Source: an uncultured Lachnospiraceae bacterium
Lineage (GTDB): Bacteria > Bacillota > Clostridia > Lachnospirales > Lachnospiraceae
Length of the DNA stretch: 64,000 nt
Assembly: GCA_902779575.1 (NCBI GenBank)
Contig: CACZBW010000014.1
Coordinates: 1 to 64,000, forward strand
Direction: 5' to 3'
The notes below the pieces were generated by a model. The model had not been told where the DNA came from. It was given only the letters and a program-made list of their open reading frames with translations, and made no database searches. Both the position numbers and the translations under genes were made by a program. Of the stretch, positions 31,982-41,218 are shown in pieces (position 1 is the stretch's first letter; each line of letters begins with the position of its first letter).

Positions 31982-33904
31982 ATGAAGCAAAAGCTGACAT
32001 CACTCCGGCTGCGGATACTGCTGCCGGTAATCATTATGACGCTGTTCGTTGTCATACTGCTGACCACCATGTTCTCGCACGGATATACCGATATGCTCAT
32101 CCGGCAGGCGCAGAGAATGAACGCAGTCAGCTTTGATACGGTTTCTCAGTCCGTCGTGCCTCTGATCGACCTTTCCATCGATGAAGTCCGAAAGATCATC
32201 ATGGATGAACGGGTCAGATCCTACGCGAGGCTCCAGTATGCCTCCGAGGCGGATCTGATTCATGCGCGGATCAGCTGCCGGGATTATCTGCGCACGGAGA
32301 TCACCCGCTTCGAAGGGATTTTCGGACTGCTTTTTATGCGCAGCGACGGAAGCCTGTTCGGATCGCTTCCGGAAGGGAATCTTTTTTACGACGATCCGGA
32401 AGATAACCCGCTTGCGGAGACTGTAAAGGCACAGATCCTGGGCGCACAGCCCGGACAGACCGTCTGGGCAGGTCCGGTTTCCGGATCGCTCTTCTATGGA
32501 TTTGAAAATGAGAAAACGCCGAAAAGCATCATGATTGCGGCATGGAAGTCCACGGACGCGAGCTATGGTGACTGCTGCCCGATGATGCTGATGGACGAGA
32601 CCATCTTTGATGATCTGTTTTCCGTGCTGCACGACGGGATAAGCTCCTGGCATCTGTTTACCGGAGATCAGACGGAATTTTACCATACGGGGCAGGATAC
32701 ATGTCCGGATCCGGAACAGCTGATCAGCGCAGGCAAGGAAGGAACGATCCTCACCGATCAGAACGGTCAGTCTGTCTGTGCCTTCTCCATGGCCATGACC
32801 TCCCCCGACTGGACGCTGGTCCGGGTAGTTCCCATGGAGGACAGGAAAGAGGTGGTACGCCGCGTCCGCCGCAATGTCGGAATCATCGCCAGCATCGTAT
32901 TCCTGATCGCCCTGGCCATCTACTGGCTGTGGCTGAAAAGATTCATGCGCCAGTTCAACTCCCTGCTGGACGGAATCATCCGGATGGGGCAGGGTGACCT
33001 CAAAAGCATGGAGTTTGAGCCCTCCTCCATCTCGGAATTTGTAACGATGCAGCAGGAGATCAACCGGACCAGCCTGGCTCTGAACGAACAGATGGAAACA
33101 ATCCGCCGGATGGAGCGGGACAGAATGGAACTGGAAGCCAAGCGAAAGGAACAGGAGCTGATTATCCGGGAACTGAGTATGGCCAGAGAAATCCAGAAAG
33201 GTGCTCTGCCGCATACCTTCCCGCCGTTCCCGGAACGGAAAGAAATCGACCTGTATGCGTCCATGGACCCTGCTCAGGATGTCGGCGGTGATTTTTACGA
33301 CTTTTTCTTTATCGACGAAGACCATCTATGTCTTCTTATAGCCGATGTCAGCGGAAAAGGGATACCGGCTGCCCTGTTCATGATGGTTGCCAAGAGAATC
33401 CTTGAGGATTCCGCCAGACTGGAGCACAATGTAAGCGAGATTCTGGAAAAGACAAACGGATCTCTTTGCGACAGCAACCAGGCGGAGATGTTTGTAACAG
33501 TCTGGCTCGGAATTCTGGAAATATCCACCGGCAGGCTGACTGCCGCGAATGCCGGCCATGAATATCCGGCATTCCGAAAGAATGAAGGATGCTTTGAGCT
33601 CTATAAAGACAAACACGGTTTTGTCATAGGAGGAATGAAAGACGTCCAGTACAGAGAGTACATTATTCAGATGAATCCGGGTGACAAGCTCTTTGTATAT
33701 ACGGACGGTGTCCCGGAAGCCACCGCCGTCAGCGGGGAAATGTTCGGTACGAACCGCATGCTGGATGCTTTAAACAGCTGCGCGGACAGCAGTACAGAGA
33801 TAATTCTTCAGGAGGTAAGAAAAACCGTCGACGCTTTTGTCGGCGACGCCAGACAGTTTGATGACCTGACCATGATGTGCCTGGAGTACAGGGGCCCTCA
33901 GTAA
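31982..33904 (+). CDS. Membrane SpoIIE/PP2C-type phosphatase with extracellular sensor and HAMP
   Basis: 640 residues from MKQKLTSLRLRIL (ATG behind AAAGGAG; an ATG at 31955 overlapping the upstream stop is possible). Two membrane helices (residues ~12-34 and ~295-318) enclose a Cache-like extracellular domain. A HAMP region and coiled coil precede a C-terminal SpoIIE domain: DVGGDFYDFF, IADVSGKGIPAALFMM, NAGHEYPAF, FVYTDGVPEA and DDLTMMCL with the metal-binding aspartates. Such proteins dephosphorylate anti-sigma-factor antagonists. Paired with the binding protein, it is likely a ligand-responsive signalling unit. Confidence 0.92.
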   Translation: MKQKLTSLRLRILLPVIIMTLFVVILLTTMFSHGYTDMLIRQAQRMNAVSFDTVSQSVVPLIDLSIDEVRKIIMDERVRSYARLQYASEADLIHARISCRDYLRTEITRFEGIFGLLFMRSDGSLFGSLPEGNLFYDDPEDNPLAETVKAQILGAQPGQTVWAGPVSGSLFYGFENEKTPKSIMIAAWKSTDASYGDCCPMMLMDETIFDDLFSVLHDGISSWHLFTGDQTEFYHTGQDTCPDPEQLISAGKEGTILTDQNGQSVCAFSMAMTSPDWTLVRVVPMEDRKEVVRRVRRNVGIIASIVFLIALAIYWLWLKRFMRQFNSLLDGIIRMGQGDLKSMEFEPSSISEFVTMQQEINRTSLALNEQMETIRRMERDRMELEAKRKEQELIIRELSMAREIQKGALPHTFPPFPERKEIDLYASMDPAQDVGGDFYDFFFIDEDHLCLLIADVSGKGIPAALFMMVAKRILEDSARLEHNVSEILEKTNGSLCDSNQAEMFVTVWLGILEISTGRLTAANAGHEYPAFRKNEGCFELYKDKHGFVIGGMKDVQYREYIIQMNPGDKLFVYTDGVPEATAVSGEMFGTNRMLDALNSCADSSTEIILQEVRKTVDAFVGDARQFDDLTMMCLEYRGPQ

Positions 33905-34914
33905 TTTTCAACTGTGATGAAATATACGTCGTTATCAACCAGAACAGTCGCCCGGCCTGCAGCTGAGGCCTCAAGAGAATCGCTCACGACAAGCGGATCG
34001 GAGCTGAACCCTTCCCCATCCAGTTTCTCCCCGATCTGCATGGTTATTGTCCGGGAATGCGTTTCAAGCCATTCACTCCAGTTCACTTCATAACCGCTTT
34101 CATAATTCGCCTGAATGTACTGGAATACCGCCCGGGCCAGTACACAGCGCTCCTTCTGGGCATGACTCTTTTCCGGAGCGGATCTCTCAACCAGATTCCC
34201 GCTGCCGTTATCAGCCTGGTGCTGCAGAATGTCCTCCACAGGCGTGTCAGGCTTCTGCATCATCTCATAGATCGTCATAAAGGCTCCGGTCCGTCCGGAA
34301 CCTGCCTGGCAGTGGAAATGAAGCCAGGCGCCTTCCTCCAGGTCTTTTGCAAAGTCGATGAAGGAATCAATGACTTCACTGGGCGGCCAGCAGTGATCGG
34401 GGCAGGCAAGACGCAGATAGTGCATGCCCTCGCTCTCCGTCAGCGCCCGCTCGGTCTCCCACTTTTCCACGGTAAGTTCCAGGCCATCCTTCGGCCGGTC
34501 GTTCTCCGCTGTATATGCCGTGACAGTCGTTCCGATCAGACTGGACAGCGCTTCCTCCTCCGCTTCCACCTCTTCCGCCGTTTTTCCCAGATTGGCTCCA
34601 TTATCCTCCCCGCACCAGGAAACAGCAATTCCATTGATGAGGCCATGGCTCTCCAGCCGGCAGTCGACGATCCAGACGTCTTCCGACTCTTCCTTCAGTT
34701 CCGCTGCGAGATCTCCGAACTGCGTTTCAGAGAACTGCGCGCTGCCGGACATGCCTTCCTCCTCAAGAAAACGCACATTGGCAAGCTCTTTCTTCCAGGC
34801 GTCCGGATCATCCCGGTCAATGCGGATAAAAACACTGTCCTCCGCTGCATAAAGATGGAGCGGAAGCAGCAGAACCGCCAGGGCCAGGGCTGTAATTCTT
34901 TTCAAAGTACGCAT
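33898..34914 (-). CDS. Exported cysteine phosphatase, PTP-like phytase type
   Basis: 338 residues with a signal peptide (ITALALAVLLLPLHLYAAED). The catalytic loop LHFHCQAGSGRTGAF (Cys202, Arg208) is the HCxxGxxRT motif of protein tyrosine phosphatases and cysteine phytases; CPDHCWPPSEVIDSF upstream resembles the general-acid loop (Asp173). Exported enzymes of this type remove phosphates from inositol hexakisphosphate. It overlaps the 3' end of the convergent phosphatase gene by 7 nt. Confidence 0.83.
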   Translation of the reverse strand: MRTLKRITALALAVLLLPLHLYAAEDSVFIRIDRDDPDAWKKELANVRFLEEEGMSGSAQFSETQFGDLAAELKEESEDVWIVDCRLESHGLINGIAVSWCGEDNGANLGKTAEEVEAEEEALSSLIGTTVTAYTAENDRPKDGLELTVEKWETERALTESEGMHYLRLACPDHCWPPSEVIDSFIDFAKDLEEGAWLHFHCQAGSGRTGAFMTIYEMMQKPDTPVEDILQHQADNGSGNLVERSAPEKSHAQKERCVLARAVFQYIQANYESGYEVNWSEWLETHSRTITMQIGEKLDGEGFSSDPLVVSDSLEASAAGRATVLVDNDVYFITVENY

Positions 34915-34935
34915 TAATGATCCTCCTCTTTTATA

Positions 34936-35394
34936 CTATAATGCTTTGCGATAACTGTTCATAAAAGACGCGTTCAACTGGGCAAAAGTCATCTGACTCC
35001 GCACAATGTAATGTTTTTCCTTCTCTGCGGTTTTCCAACACAGGGCGATCGCGCTGCCGTCCTCTATACCTGTAAATGAAAGCGTTTCTGATCCGAAATC
35101 AAGCAGAATCGTCTCATCTGTCTCCGGAACCGCTTTTCTGCTGAACACCGCTGTATTCCGGTTCAGAAGAAACATATTGTAGGATTCGTTCTCTTCCGGC
35201 GAAGCCTGAAAGGACAGAGCACCACGGGAGACGGTAACGGAATTATGTGTGCGGAAGGCTTCATTGATCTCAAGGGCGTCTGCCTTGAAACTGCTGCGCA
35301 GGACCAGTGTGTATATAAGGAAGGCAGCGACCGCCAGAGCAGATACAATGGCAATCGCGCCCAGCAGCAGATGCAAAAGCAATCTCTTTTTCAT
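34936..35394 (-). CDS. Membrane-anchored protein of unknown function
   Basis: 152 residues with one N-terminal helix (LLGAIAIVSALAVAAFLIYTLV) and a 115-residue extracytoplasmic, beta-rich domain (ILLDFGSETLSFTGIEDGSA, FAQLNASFMNSYRKAL). It lies 21 nt upstream of the phytase-like gene, in the same operon. Family not recognised. Confidence 0.6.
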   Translation of the reverse strand: MKKRLLLHLLLGAIAIVSALAVAAFLIYTLVLRSSFKADALEINEAFRTHNSVTVSRGALSFQASPEENESYNMFLLNRNTAVFSRKAVPETDETILLDFGSETLSFTGIEDGSAIALCWKTAEKEKHYIVRSQMTFAQLNASFMNSYRKAL

Positions 35395-35431
35395 AAGATT
35401 ATTACTCCCGTTTTTTTATGAGAGCCGGCAG

Positions 35432-36793
35432 TTACTTATCAAGGTCTGATTTTTGCTGCTCCAGGACCTTTCTGTACGGCCCGATCATGCCTTCTGTAAG
35501 TTTTCCTCCTGCCTTCTTCCGGAGCTTCGGATTATTCATCAGTTCGCCGACGAGATACATGGCGAGCATCTTCCCGCGCTGCTTCTGCGGAAAATCATAG
35601 AAGCCATGCTCTTTATAGAATCTGTGGTCTTCCCGCATCAGGCCCTGCATCTGCCAGATCAGGTCCCGGAAGATCTTTAAACCGCCCACGCCATAGAAAT
35701 CTTTGGGCGGATTATAATGTGTCGCGATAATATAGCACAGGGAGTGCGCCAGCCGGTCAATCTCATGTTCCGGATCACACGCACTGCAAGCGATTCCGGC
35801 GAGCGTATTTCCTCCGACCTGGGAGCGGGCTTCCATGAGCATCCGGAGGTTCGGTTCCTCATCCAAAACGCCGTCGACCAGATAACCGACCGGTTTTCCC
35901 ATCGTGACAGTCCGGTGACCGTTGCAGAACTGCCGGTCATCAAACAGTTTGAAGCGGTATCCCATACTGTGATCTTTGACGGTATACGCGTAAACCAGTC
36001 CGTCCGCCGTCTGGATATGCTCCCGAAGATATGTGTCAAATCCATCCCTGTAGACACATTTCCCCTCAGCCGCACAGTGGAAACAGCCAAGACAGCCGCC
36101 TGCAAAAGGAAATTCCTGAATGTTGATGATCTCGGTCTCACATGGAAGACGGTTTTTCAGCCGCTCACACATGGCCTGAAGACGGCCGTCCTCAGAATTG
36201 CTGAAATCCGCTGCGATCACGATTCTCTTCGGCGCTGTGCACTTCAGCTTTCCGACATTCGTCCGGACCTTCCTGAGTTCGCGGCCGGAGGCCCGCGGTA
36301 CGGCAGGCTCGCAATATCCATGCCCGATCTTCCATAACACAAACCGGAAGAAGGAAAGCGCTTCTTTCTGTCCTTTCGCCCGGAGCAGATCCTCCATATC
36401 CGCTGACAGGCCGCCGATATAGCGGAGTCCGAGATCATCACAGTTGTCCTGAATAAAGCGATGGGCAGTCACATCATAAAAATGTTTGGACGTACTGATC
36501 TGGGCCGCGTACTTTCCTTTCAGTTCAGGGCCATTCTCTTTCATCAGTTCGATAAAGCGGTGCAGCTGCGCCGGAACAAGGAAGGTATAGACCGGATAAC
36601 AGAAGAGAACCAGATCTGCCCGTCGCAGGCTCTCCTGCCACTGAGAAGGATCTTTCTCCAGTCCTCTGATAAACTTTCCGACATGTATGATCTCGAATTC
36701 ATGCATCGGAAAATGCTGCTGAATATACAAAACGGTATAGAGGGTTATACTGTCCTTTCCTGAAGGTGAACCGTTCAAAACGACAATTTTCAT
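35432..36793 (-). CDS. Two-domain flavodoxin-fold oxidoreductase
   Basis: 453 residues with two tandem flavin-reductase-like domains. Domain 1 starts MKIVVLNGSPSGKDSIT and includes DLVLFCYPVYTFLVPAQLHR. Domain 2 starts near residue 188 (RIVIAADFSNSEDGRLQAM) and includes AGGCLGCFHCAAEGKCVY, a cysteine cluster of the iron-sulfur flavoprotein type, and GLVYAYTVKDHSMGYRFKLF. A helical C-terminal tail follows. It is probably an NAD(P)H-dependent reductase; the double domain is less common. Confidence 0.8.
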   Translation of the reverse strand: MKIVVLNGSPSGKDSITLYTVLYIQQHFPMHEFEIIHVGKFIRGLEKDPSQWQESLRRADLVLFCYPVYTFLVPAQLHRFIELMKENGPELKGKYAAQISTSKHFYDVTAHRFIQDNCDDLGLRYIGGLSADMEDLLRAKGQKEALSFFRFVLWKIGHGYCEPAVPRASGRELRKVRTNVGKLKCTAPKRIVIAADFSNSEDGRLQAMCERLKNRLPCETEIINIQEFPFAGGCLGCFHCAAEGKCVYRDGFDTYLREHIQTADGLVYAYTVKDHSMGYRFKLFDDRQFCNGHRTVTMGKPVGYLVDGVLDEEPNLRMLMEARSQVGGNTLAGIACSACDPEHEIDRLAHSLCYIIATHYNPPKDFYGVGGLKIFRDLIWQMQGLMREDHRFYKEHGFYDFPQKQRGKMLAMYLVGELMNNPKLRKKAGGKLTEGMIGPYRKVLEQQKSDLDK

Positions 36794-36892
36794 GAATTTG
36801 TGCCTTTCTGCAGGTACATTGTCTCTGCTTTCATCTTCTGCCGGATGGGAACCGGTGTCAGAGTCCTCCGGCAGATTTTTTCAAATAAATCG

Positions 36893-36919
36893 AAAAGCTC
36901 ATCACCCGGAGGCGATGAG
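36893..36919 (-). terminator. Terminator of the tautomerase gene
   Basis: Minus-strand CTCATCGCC and GGGTGATGAG arms followed by CTTTTCG. Confidence 0.6.
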
Positions 36920-36939
36920 TCTTTCACTGATTATTATCT

Positions 36940-37284
36940 TCAGAAATTGTTTCCGTTCCATCCCCAGTCCGTACCGGCATCATACTTAATGTACATATGA
37001 TCCGGACGGATTCCCAGAACTTCATTGTAAATCTTTGTGATCTCTTCCGTCATCTTCTGAAAAGCTTCCGGGTCCGGACTTCCGTATATGTTCACGTTTA
37101 TGAATGCCGCAGCTTCCTTATTTTCTCCCCGGAAGTACATCTCCTGATTATCTTCCAGATTAACCATAAGCCAGGCTTCGCTCTTGCCCGGAATGACGGC
37201 AATCGCCTGTCCAAGCCGTGTCTTCAGTTCCTGACGCTGCTCCGGCGTGGTTTCTATCGATACTTTGGAATGAATGTATGGCAT
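36940..37284 (-). CDS. MIF-family tautomerase
   Basis: 114 residues of the macrophage migration inhibitory factor/phenylpyruvate tautomerase fold. The N-terminal Pro1 after the start Met (MPYIHSKVS) is the catalytic base; NLEDNQEMYF, AAAFINVNIYGS and the C-terminal YIKYDAGTDWGWNGNNF are family blocks. It would tautomerise phenylpyruvate-like enols in the cytoplasm. Single gene. Confidence 0.9.
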   Translation of the reverse strand: MPYIHSKVSIETTPEQRQELKTRLGQAIAVIPGKSEAWLMVNLEDNQEMYFRGENKEAAAFINVNIYGSPDPEAFQKMTEEITKIYNEVLGIRPDHMYIKYDAGTDWGWNGNNF

Positions 37285-37386
37285 AATCGTATCTCCTGTC
37301 TGACAGTGCCTTTATTCTCTGTCTTTGATACTATCACAGTTCCCTGTATTTTGCCATAACACTGTCTCACACAGAAACTTTATTTT

Positions 37387-37974
37387 TTAAATCTCTTCGT
37401 CCAGTATCTCCTGCGCGATCCGCTTTCTTGAAGTCCCGTGATCCATCGCCTGCTTTCCGATATAGCGGTGGGCCTCATCCTCGGTCATATGCCGGTGCTC
37501 AACCAGATAAAACTTGGCCTTATCCACCAGCCGGATTTCCTGTACCTTTTCTTCCGCTGCCTGAACGCTCAGTTCCAGTTTTTTCAGTCTCGACTGGCGC
37601 GCCGACAGATAACGCATCATATAATTGATGCGATGAACCGGGATCGGCTTTTCAATCACCATGATCCCGTGGTCAGCGGCACGCTCCACCGTTTCGGCAT
37701 AAATCCCGGCAGGCACGATCAGCAGGATCGACGCATTGCACTGGCTCGCTGTGTCAATCGCAAACTCAACGCCTGACTCATCCGGAAGCGGAGAATTAAT
37801 CACCACAATCGTATAATACCGTTCCAGGATGCACCTTCTTGCCTCAACCGCGCTGCTTCTGTGTTCCGCAGACATGATACATTCGTTCCGGATGGATCTC
37901 CTGATCAGCGGAAAGATCTTCTCATCCCCGGATACCGTCAGTATAGAATGCCGAATCTGTTCCTCTTTTGGCAT
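37387..37974 (-). CDS. ANTAR-domain antiterminator with pseudo-receiver
   Basis: 195 residues from MPKEEQIRHS (ATG at 37974, 7 nt after GGGAG). Residues 1-125 form a receiver-like domain whose usual phospho-Asp position reads INSPLPD, with Asn, so it is a pseudo-receiver. A coiled coil (RLKKLELSVQAAEEKVQEIR) leads to the ANTAR domain VDKAKFYLVEHRHMTEDEAH. ANTAR proteins bind paired hexaloop RNA hairpins and block terminators. It ends the glutamine locus, 40 nt after the GSI-like gene, and candidate targets lie before gltB, glutamine synthetase III and asnB. Confidence 0.87.
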   Translation of the reverse strand: MPKEEQIRHSILTVSGDEKIFPLIRRSIRNECIMSAEHRSSAVEARRCILERYYTIVVINSPLPDESGVEFAIDTASQCNASILLIVPAGIYAETVERAADHGIMVIEKPIPVHRINYMMRYLSARQSRLKKLELSVQAAEEKVQEIRLVDKAKFYLVEHRHMTEDEAHRYIGKQAMDHGTSRKRIAQEILDEEI

Positions 37975-38014
37975 ACCATCACTCCCCGACCCATCTATAT
38001 TAACAGCTTTGCAG

Positions 38015-39193
38015 TCATGAATGGCGGCAATACACCCGAAGAATCTCCTCCGGGATGAAACGCCGTACAAATGCGCTTTTCGCGGCGAGCATTCCCGCTT
38101 CCTTTTTTGACGCAGGAAGAAGGCTGCCATTCTCAGCCGGCTCTTCAGGAAGCGTCAGCCTGCGTTCAATTCCCGATAGTCCTGCATGGATCAGAAGCGC
38201 GAAAACCAGGTAGGGATTGCATGAAGCATCGGGGGACCGCAGCTCCGCGCGTGTCCGCCCGTTGAAGCTTTCGATGTACATCAGTTCCGACTTTCCTTCT
38301 GCAGACCAGTCCGCCCGGTCCGGCGCGCTGCTGCTGCCGAGTCTGGAATAGGAATCGTCTGTCGGATTCAGGAAAATCGTGATATCCCTGGCCACCTCAA
38401 GGATCCCCGCCGCCGCGTGGAGCGCCAGGTCATTTCCGTCTTTGTCAGCCGCATACAGGTTGATATGATATCCGTTTCCGGGCTGGTCCTGCAGAGGCAT
38501 GGGTGAAAAATCCGCGTAAAGTCCGTACAGATCCGCGATCGTTCTAACCGCCATCTTGAATGTCGTAATCTGGTCAGCCGCTTTCAGCGGTCTGGCATAA
38601 TGGAAATCAATCTCATTCTGTCCGGGCCCGCGTTCATGATGAGAGCGCTCCGGCGTAAGTCCCATCCGTTCAATCGTCAGGTTGATCTCACGGCGGATGT
38701 TTTCACACTTATCAGCGGGCGCAATATCAAGATAACCGGCGCGGTCATAAGGAATTTTAGTCGGATTCCCGTCCTCATCCTTCAGAAACAGATAGAACTC
38801 GCTCTCCGTACTGAAGCGGAATTCCACTCCCGCTTCCTTTGCTTTTTCTATCGCCTTTTTCAGGATATACCTGGTATCGCAGCCATACACTTCCCCGTCC
38901 GGCGTGCAGACATCACAGAACATGCGCAGTACTTTCCCGCTCTCTGACCGCCAGGGAAGAATCGTCAGCGTATCAGGATCCGGTTTCAGATAGAGGGAAG
39001 CATACGGGCTGTCCGCAAATCCGGCAATCGCCCGGGCATTAATCGGTATGCCGTACAGAAATGCTTTCTTCACCTCGCCCGGCATCACGGCAATGTTCTT
39101 CTGGACGCCGAATGCGTCCCTGAAAGCAAGGCGGACAAATCTGACATCTTCTTCCTCAATCTGATTCAAAACCTCATCGGCTGTATATCCCAT
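38015..39193 (-). CDS. Glutamine synthetase family protein, GSI-like
   Basis: 392 residues. The N-terminal beta-grasp reads FVRLAFRDAFGVQKNIAVMP with GFADSPYASLYLKPDPDTL. The catalytic part has STESEFYLF, ERSHHERGPGQNEIDF, LQDQPGNGYHIN and ELRSPDASCNPYLVFALLI. It is about 50 residues shorter than standard GSI, the C-terminal helices being reduced, and has no adenylylation loop. In clostridia a copy of this type often sits beside an ANTAR gene, as here. Whether it makes glutamine or acts on another amine is not decided by sequence alone. Confidence 0.88.
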   Translation of the reverse strand: MGYTADEVLNQIEEEDVRFVRLAFRDAFGVQKNIAVMPGEVKKAFLYGIPINARAIAGFADSPYASLYLKPDPDTLTILPWRSESGKVLRMFCDVCTPDGEVYGCDTRYILKKAIEKAKEAGVEFRFSTESEFYLFLKDEDGNPTKIPYDRAGYLDIAPADKCENIRREINLTIERMGLTPERSHHERGPGQNEIDFHYARPLKAADQITTFKMAVRTIADLYGLYADFSPMPLQDQPGNGYHINLYAADKDGNDLALHAAAGILEVARDITIFLNPTDDSYSRLGSSSAPDRADWSAEGKSELMYIESFNGRTRAELRSPDASCNPYLVFALLIHAGLSGIERRLTLPEEPAENGSLLPASKKEAGMLAAKSAFVRRFIPEEILRVYCRHS

Positions 39194-39332
39194 ATCTGAA
39201 ATCCTCTTTTCTCATTTTTGCCTTCCGCCCGGCCGGCTGCGCCCGCGGCATATGGAAGCGGGCCTGCTTCCTGCTGTATTCCTGCGCGCTGCGCGGCCCC
39301 TTCGGAGCATGTGAACAGCCATATAGCCGGCA

Positions 39333-41201
39333 TCATTCCACGGTTACGCTCTTTGCCAGATTCCGCGGCTTATCTACGTCCAGGCCCTTCGAGACACTGA
39401 TATAATAACCGAGCAGCTGCAGCGGCACAACCGCAAGGATTCCGGAAAAATGTTCGTCTGTCTCCGGAATCCGGATGACAAAATCCATGCTGCCGTCAAT
39501 CAGTTCATTTTCCAAGTCCGTAACCGCGATCAGGTAAGCTCCCCTGGCTTTGCACTCTTTCATATTGCTGACGGTTTTCTCCAGGAGCTTCTTCTGGGTC
39601 AGCACGCCGATCACCGGCGTACGTTTCTCAATCAGGCTGATGGTTCCGTGCTTCAGTTCTCCTGCAGCATAAGCCTCGCTGTGGATATAGGTGATCTCCT
39701 TCAGCTTCAGGCTGCCCTCCAGGCTGATCGCGTAATCCGCTCCTCTTCCGATAAAGAAAGCGTCTTTCGCATTCGCGTATTTGGAAGCAAACCACTGGAT
39801 CCGTTCCTGTCCCATAAGCAGTCTTTCGATCTTATCCGGAAGAGATTTCAGTTCCCGGATACAGGAATAATAGAGATCCTGCCCGATCCGTCCTTTTACA
39901 TAAGCCAGTCTTACAGCTAAAAGATAGATCAGCATCAGCTGGGAGGAAAAGGCCTTCGTGGTCGCAACCGCGATCTCCGGCCCCGCCTTTGTATAAAGCA
40001 CATGGTCCGCTTCACGGGCGATCGTCGATCCCTCTACATTCACAATGCCGAGGGTCCTGATTCCGTTCTCCTTTGCGATACGCAGCCCTTCCAGACTGTC
40101 CGCTGTTTCCCCGGACTGGGAGATCACGATGACAAGAGCATTTTCAGTGGGCAGTATTCTGCGGTAGCGGTATTCCGAGGCCAGTTCCACCCTCACCGGA
40201 ATCTGCGCAAGATCCTCCATCACATACTGGGCCGTCATCCCCACATGCCACGCCGAACCGCAGGCAACCATGCAGACGGACTCCGTCTGCCGGAGCACAT
40301 CATCCGTGATCCCTGCGCCGCTGAAATCGATCTCATCCTTTTTTATAACACTGTCCATGGTGTTTCGTACAGCCTGGGGCTGCTCATGGATCTCTTTCAT
40401 CATGAAATGCTGATAGCCGTTTTTTCCGACATCCGCCGCATCCCATGTCACCTCGGTCTGCGGAATAAGAATCTCGTCCCCGTTCAGATCGTAAAAATGA
40501 GCCTCACCGGGCTTAAGCCGCGCCGCCTGCAGGTTCCCGATATAATACACGGTTCTAGTATAGTTCAGCATGGCCGTCACATCGGAAGCCAGGAAAGATT
40601 CTTCCCCCGAGATTCCGATGATCAGAGGGCTGTCTTTCCTTGCCGCGTAGATTTCCCCGGGATAGTCCCGGAACATCAGGGCAAGGGCATAGCTGCCCCT
40701 TACCCGCACCATCATCCGGTTGATCGCGTCGATGGGACCGATTTTATATTTTCTGTAATAATAATCGACGGTCTTGATCGCGACCTCTGTATCGGTATCG
40801 CTGTAGAACTCATAGCCGTGCCGGAGCAGCTTATCCCGCAGCTCTTCGTAATTCTCTATGATTCCGTTATGTACGCCGATCACGTCAGAGGTTGAATAAT
40901 CGGATATCTCTTCGTGAAAATCCCCGCTGATATGAGGATGCGCGTTCATTTCATTGGGTTCTCCGTGTGTCGCCCACCTTGTATGGCCGATCCCGCAATG
41001 GCCGGAAAGGTTTTTTCCATGTTCTGTCCGCTCAATCAGATTATGGATTTTCCCCATTGCCTTTACCAGCTTTACGGCTCCCTTCTCATCAACCACAGCC
41101 ATTCCGGCCGAATCATATCCTCTGTACTCCAGCCTGCCGAGTCCTTCCAGCAGGATATCCGCAGCCTGCCTTCCGCCTGTATATCCGACGATCCCGCACA
41201 T
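39333..41201 (-). CDS. glmS: Glutamine-fructose-6-phosphate aminotransferase (isomerizing)
   Basis: 622 residues from MCGIVGYTGG, with Cys as the second residue becoming the catalytic N-terminus after Met removal. The GATase2 half has HCGIGHTRWATHG and GVHNGIIENY; two SIS domains follow with CGSAWHVG, SQSGETADS and VATTKAFSSQ, ending KPRNLAKSVTVE. It makes glucosamine-6-phosphate for peptidoglycan. The gene begins 17 nt after guaA, leaving no room for a glmS ribozyme. Confidence 0.98.
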   Translation of the reverse strand: MCGIVGYTGGRQAADILLEGLGRLEYRGYDSAGMAVVDEKGAVKLVKAMGKIHNLIERTEHGKNLSGHCGIGHTRWATHGEPNEMNAHPHISGDFHEEISDYSTSDVIGVHNGIIENYEELRDKLLRHGYEFYSDTDTEVAIKTVDYYYRKYKIGPIDAINRMMVRVRGSYALALMFRDYPGEIYAARKDSPLIIGISGEESFLASDVTAMLNYTRTVYYIGNLQAARLKPGEAHFYDLNGDEILIPQTEVTWDAADVGKNGYQHFMMKEIHEQPQAVRNTMDSVIKKDEIDFSGAGITDDVLRQTESVCMVACGSAWHVGMTAQYVMEDLAQIPVRVELASEYRYRRILPTENALVIVISQSGETADSLEGLRIAKENGIRTLGIVNVEGSTIAREADHVLYTKAGPEIAVATTKAFSSQLMLIYLLAVRLAYVKGRIGQDLYYSCIRELKSLPDKIERLLMGQERIQWFASKYANAKDAFFIGRGADYAISLEGSLKLKEITYIHSEAYAAGELKHGTISLIEKRTPVIGVLTQKKLLEKTVSNMKECKARGAYLIAVTDLENELIDGSMDFVIRIPETDEHFSGILAVVPLQLLGYYISVSKGLDVDKPRNLAKSVTVE

Positions 41202-41218
41202 ATGCACCTCCATTTCAC

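Noticed and set aside
41202-41218. glmS ribozyme upstream of glmS
   Set aside because: Only 17 nt separate guaA from the glmS start, too little for the ribozyme, and no core sequence is visible.
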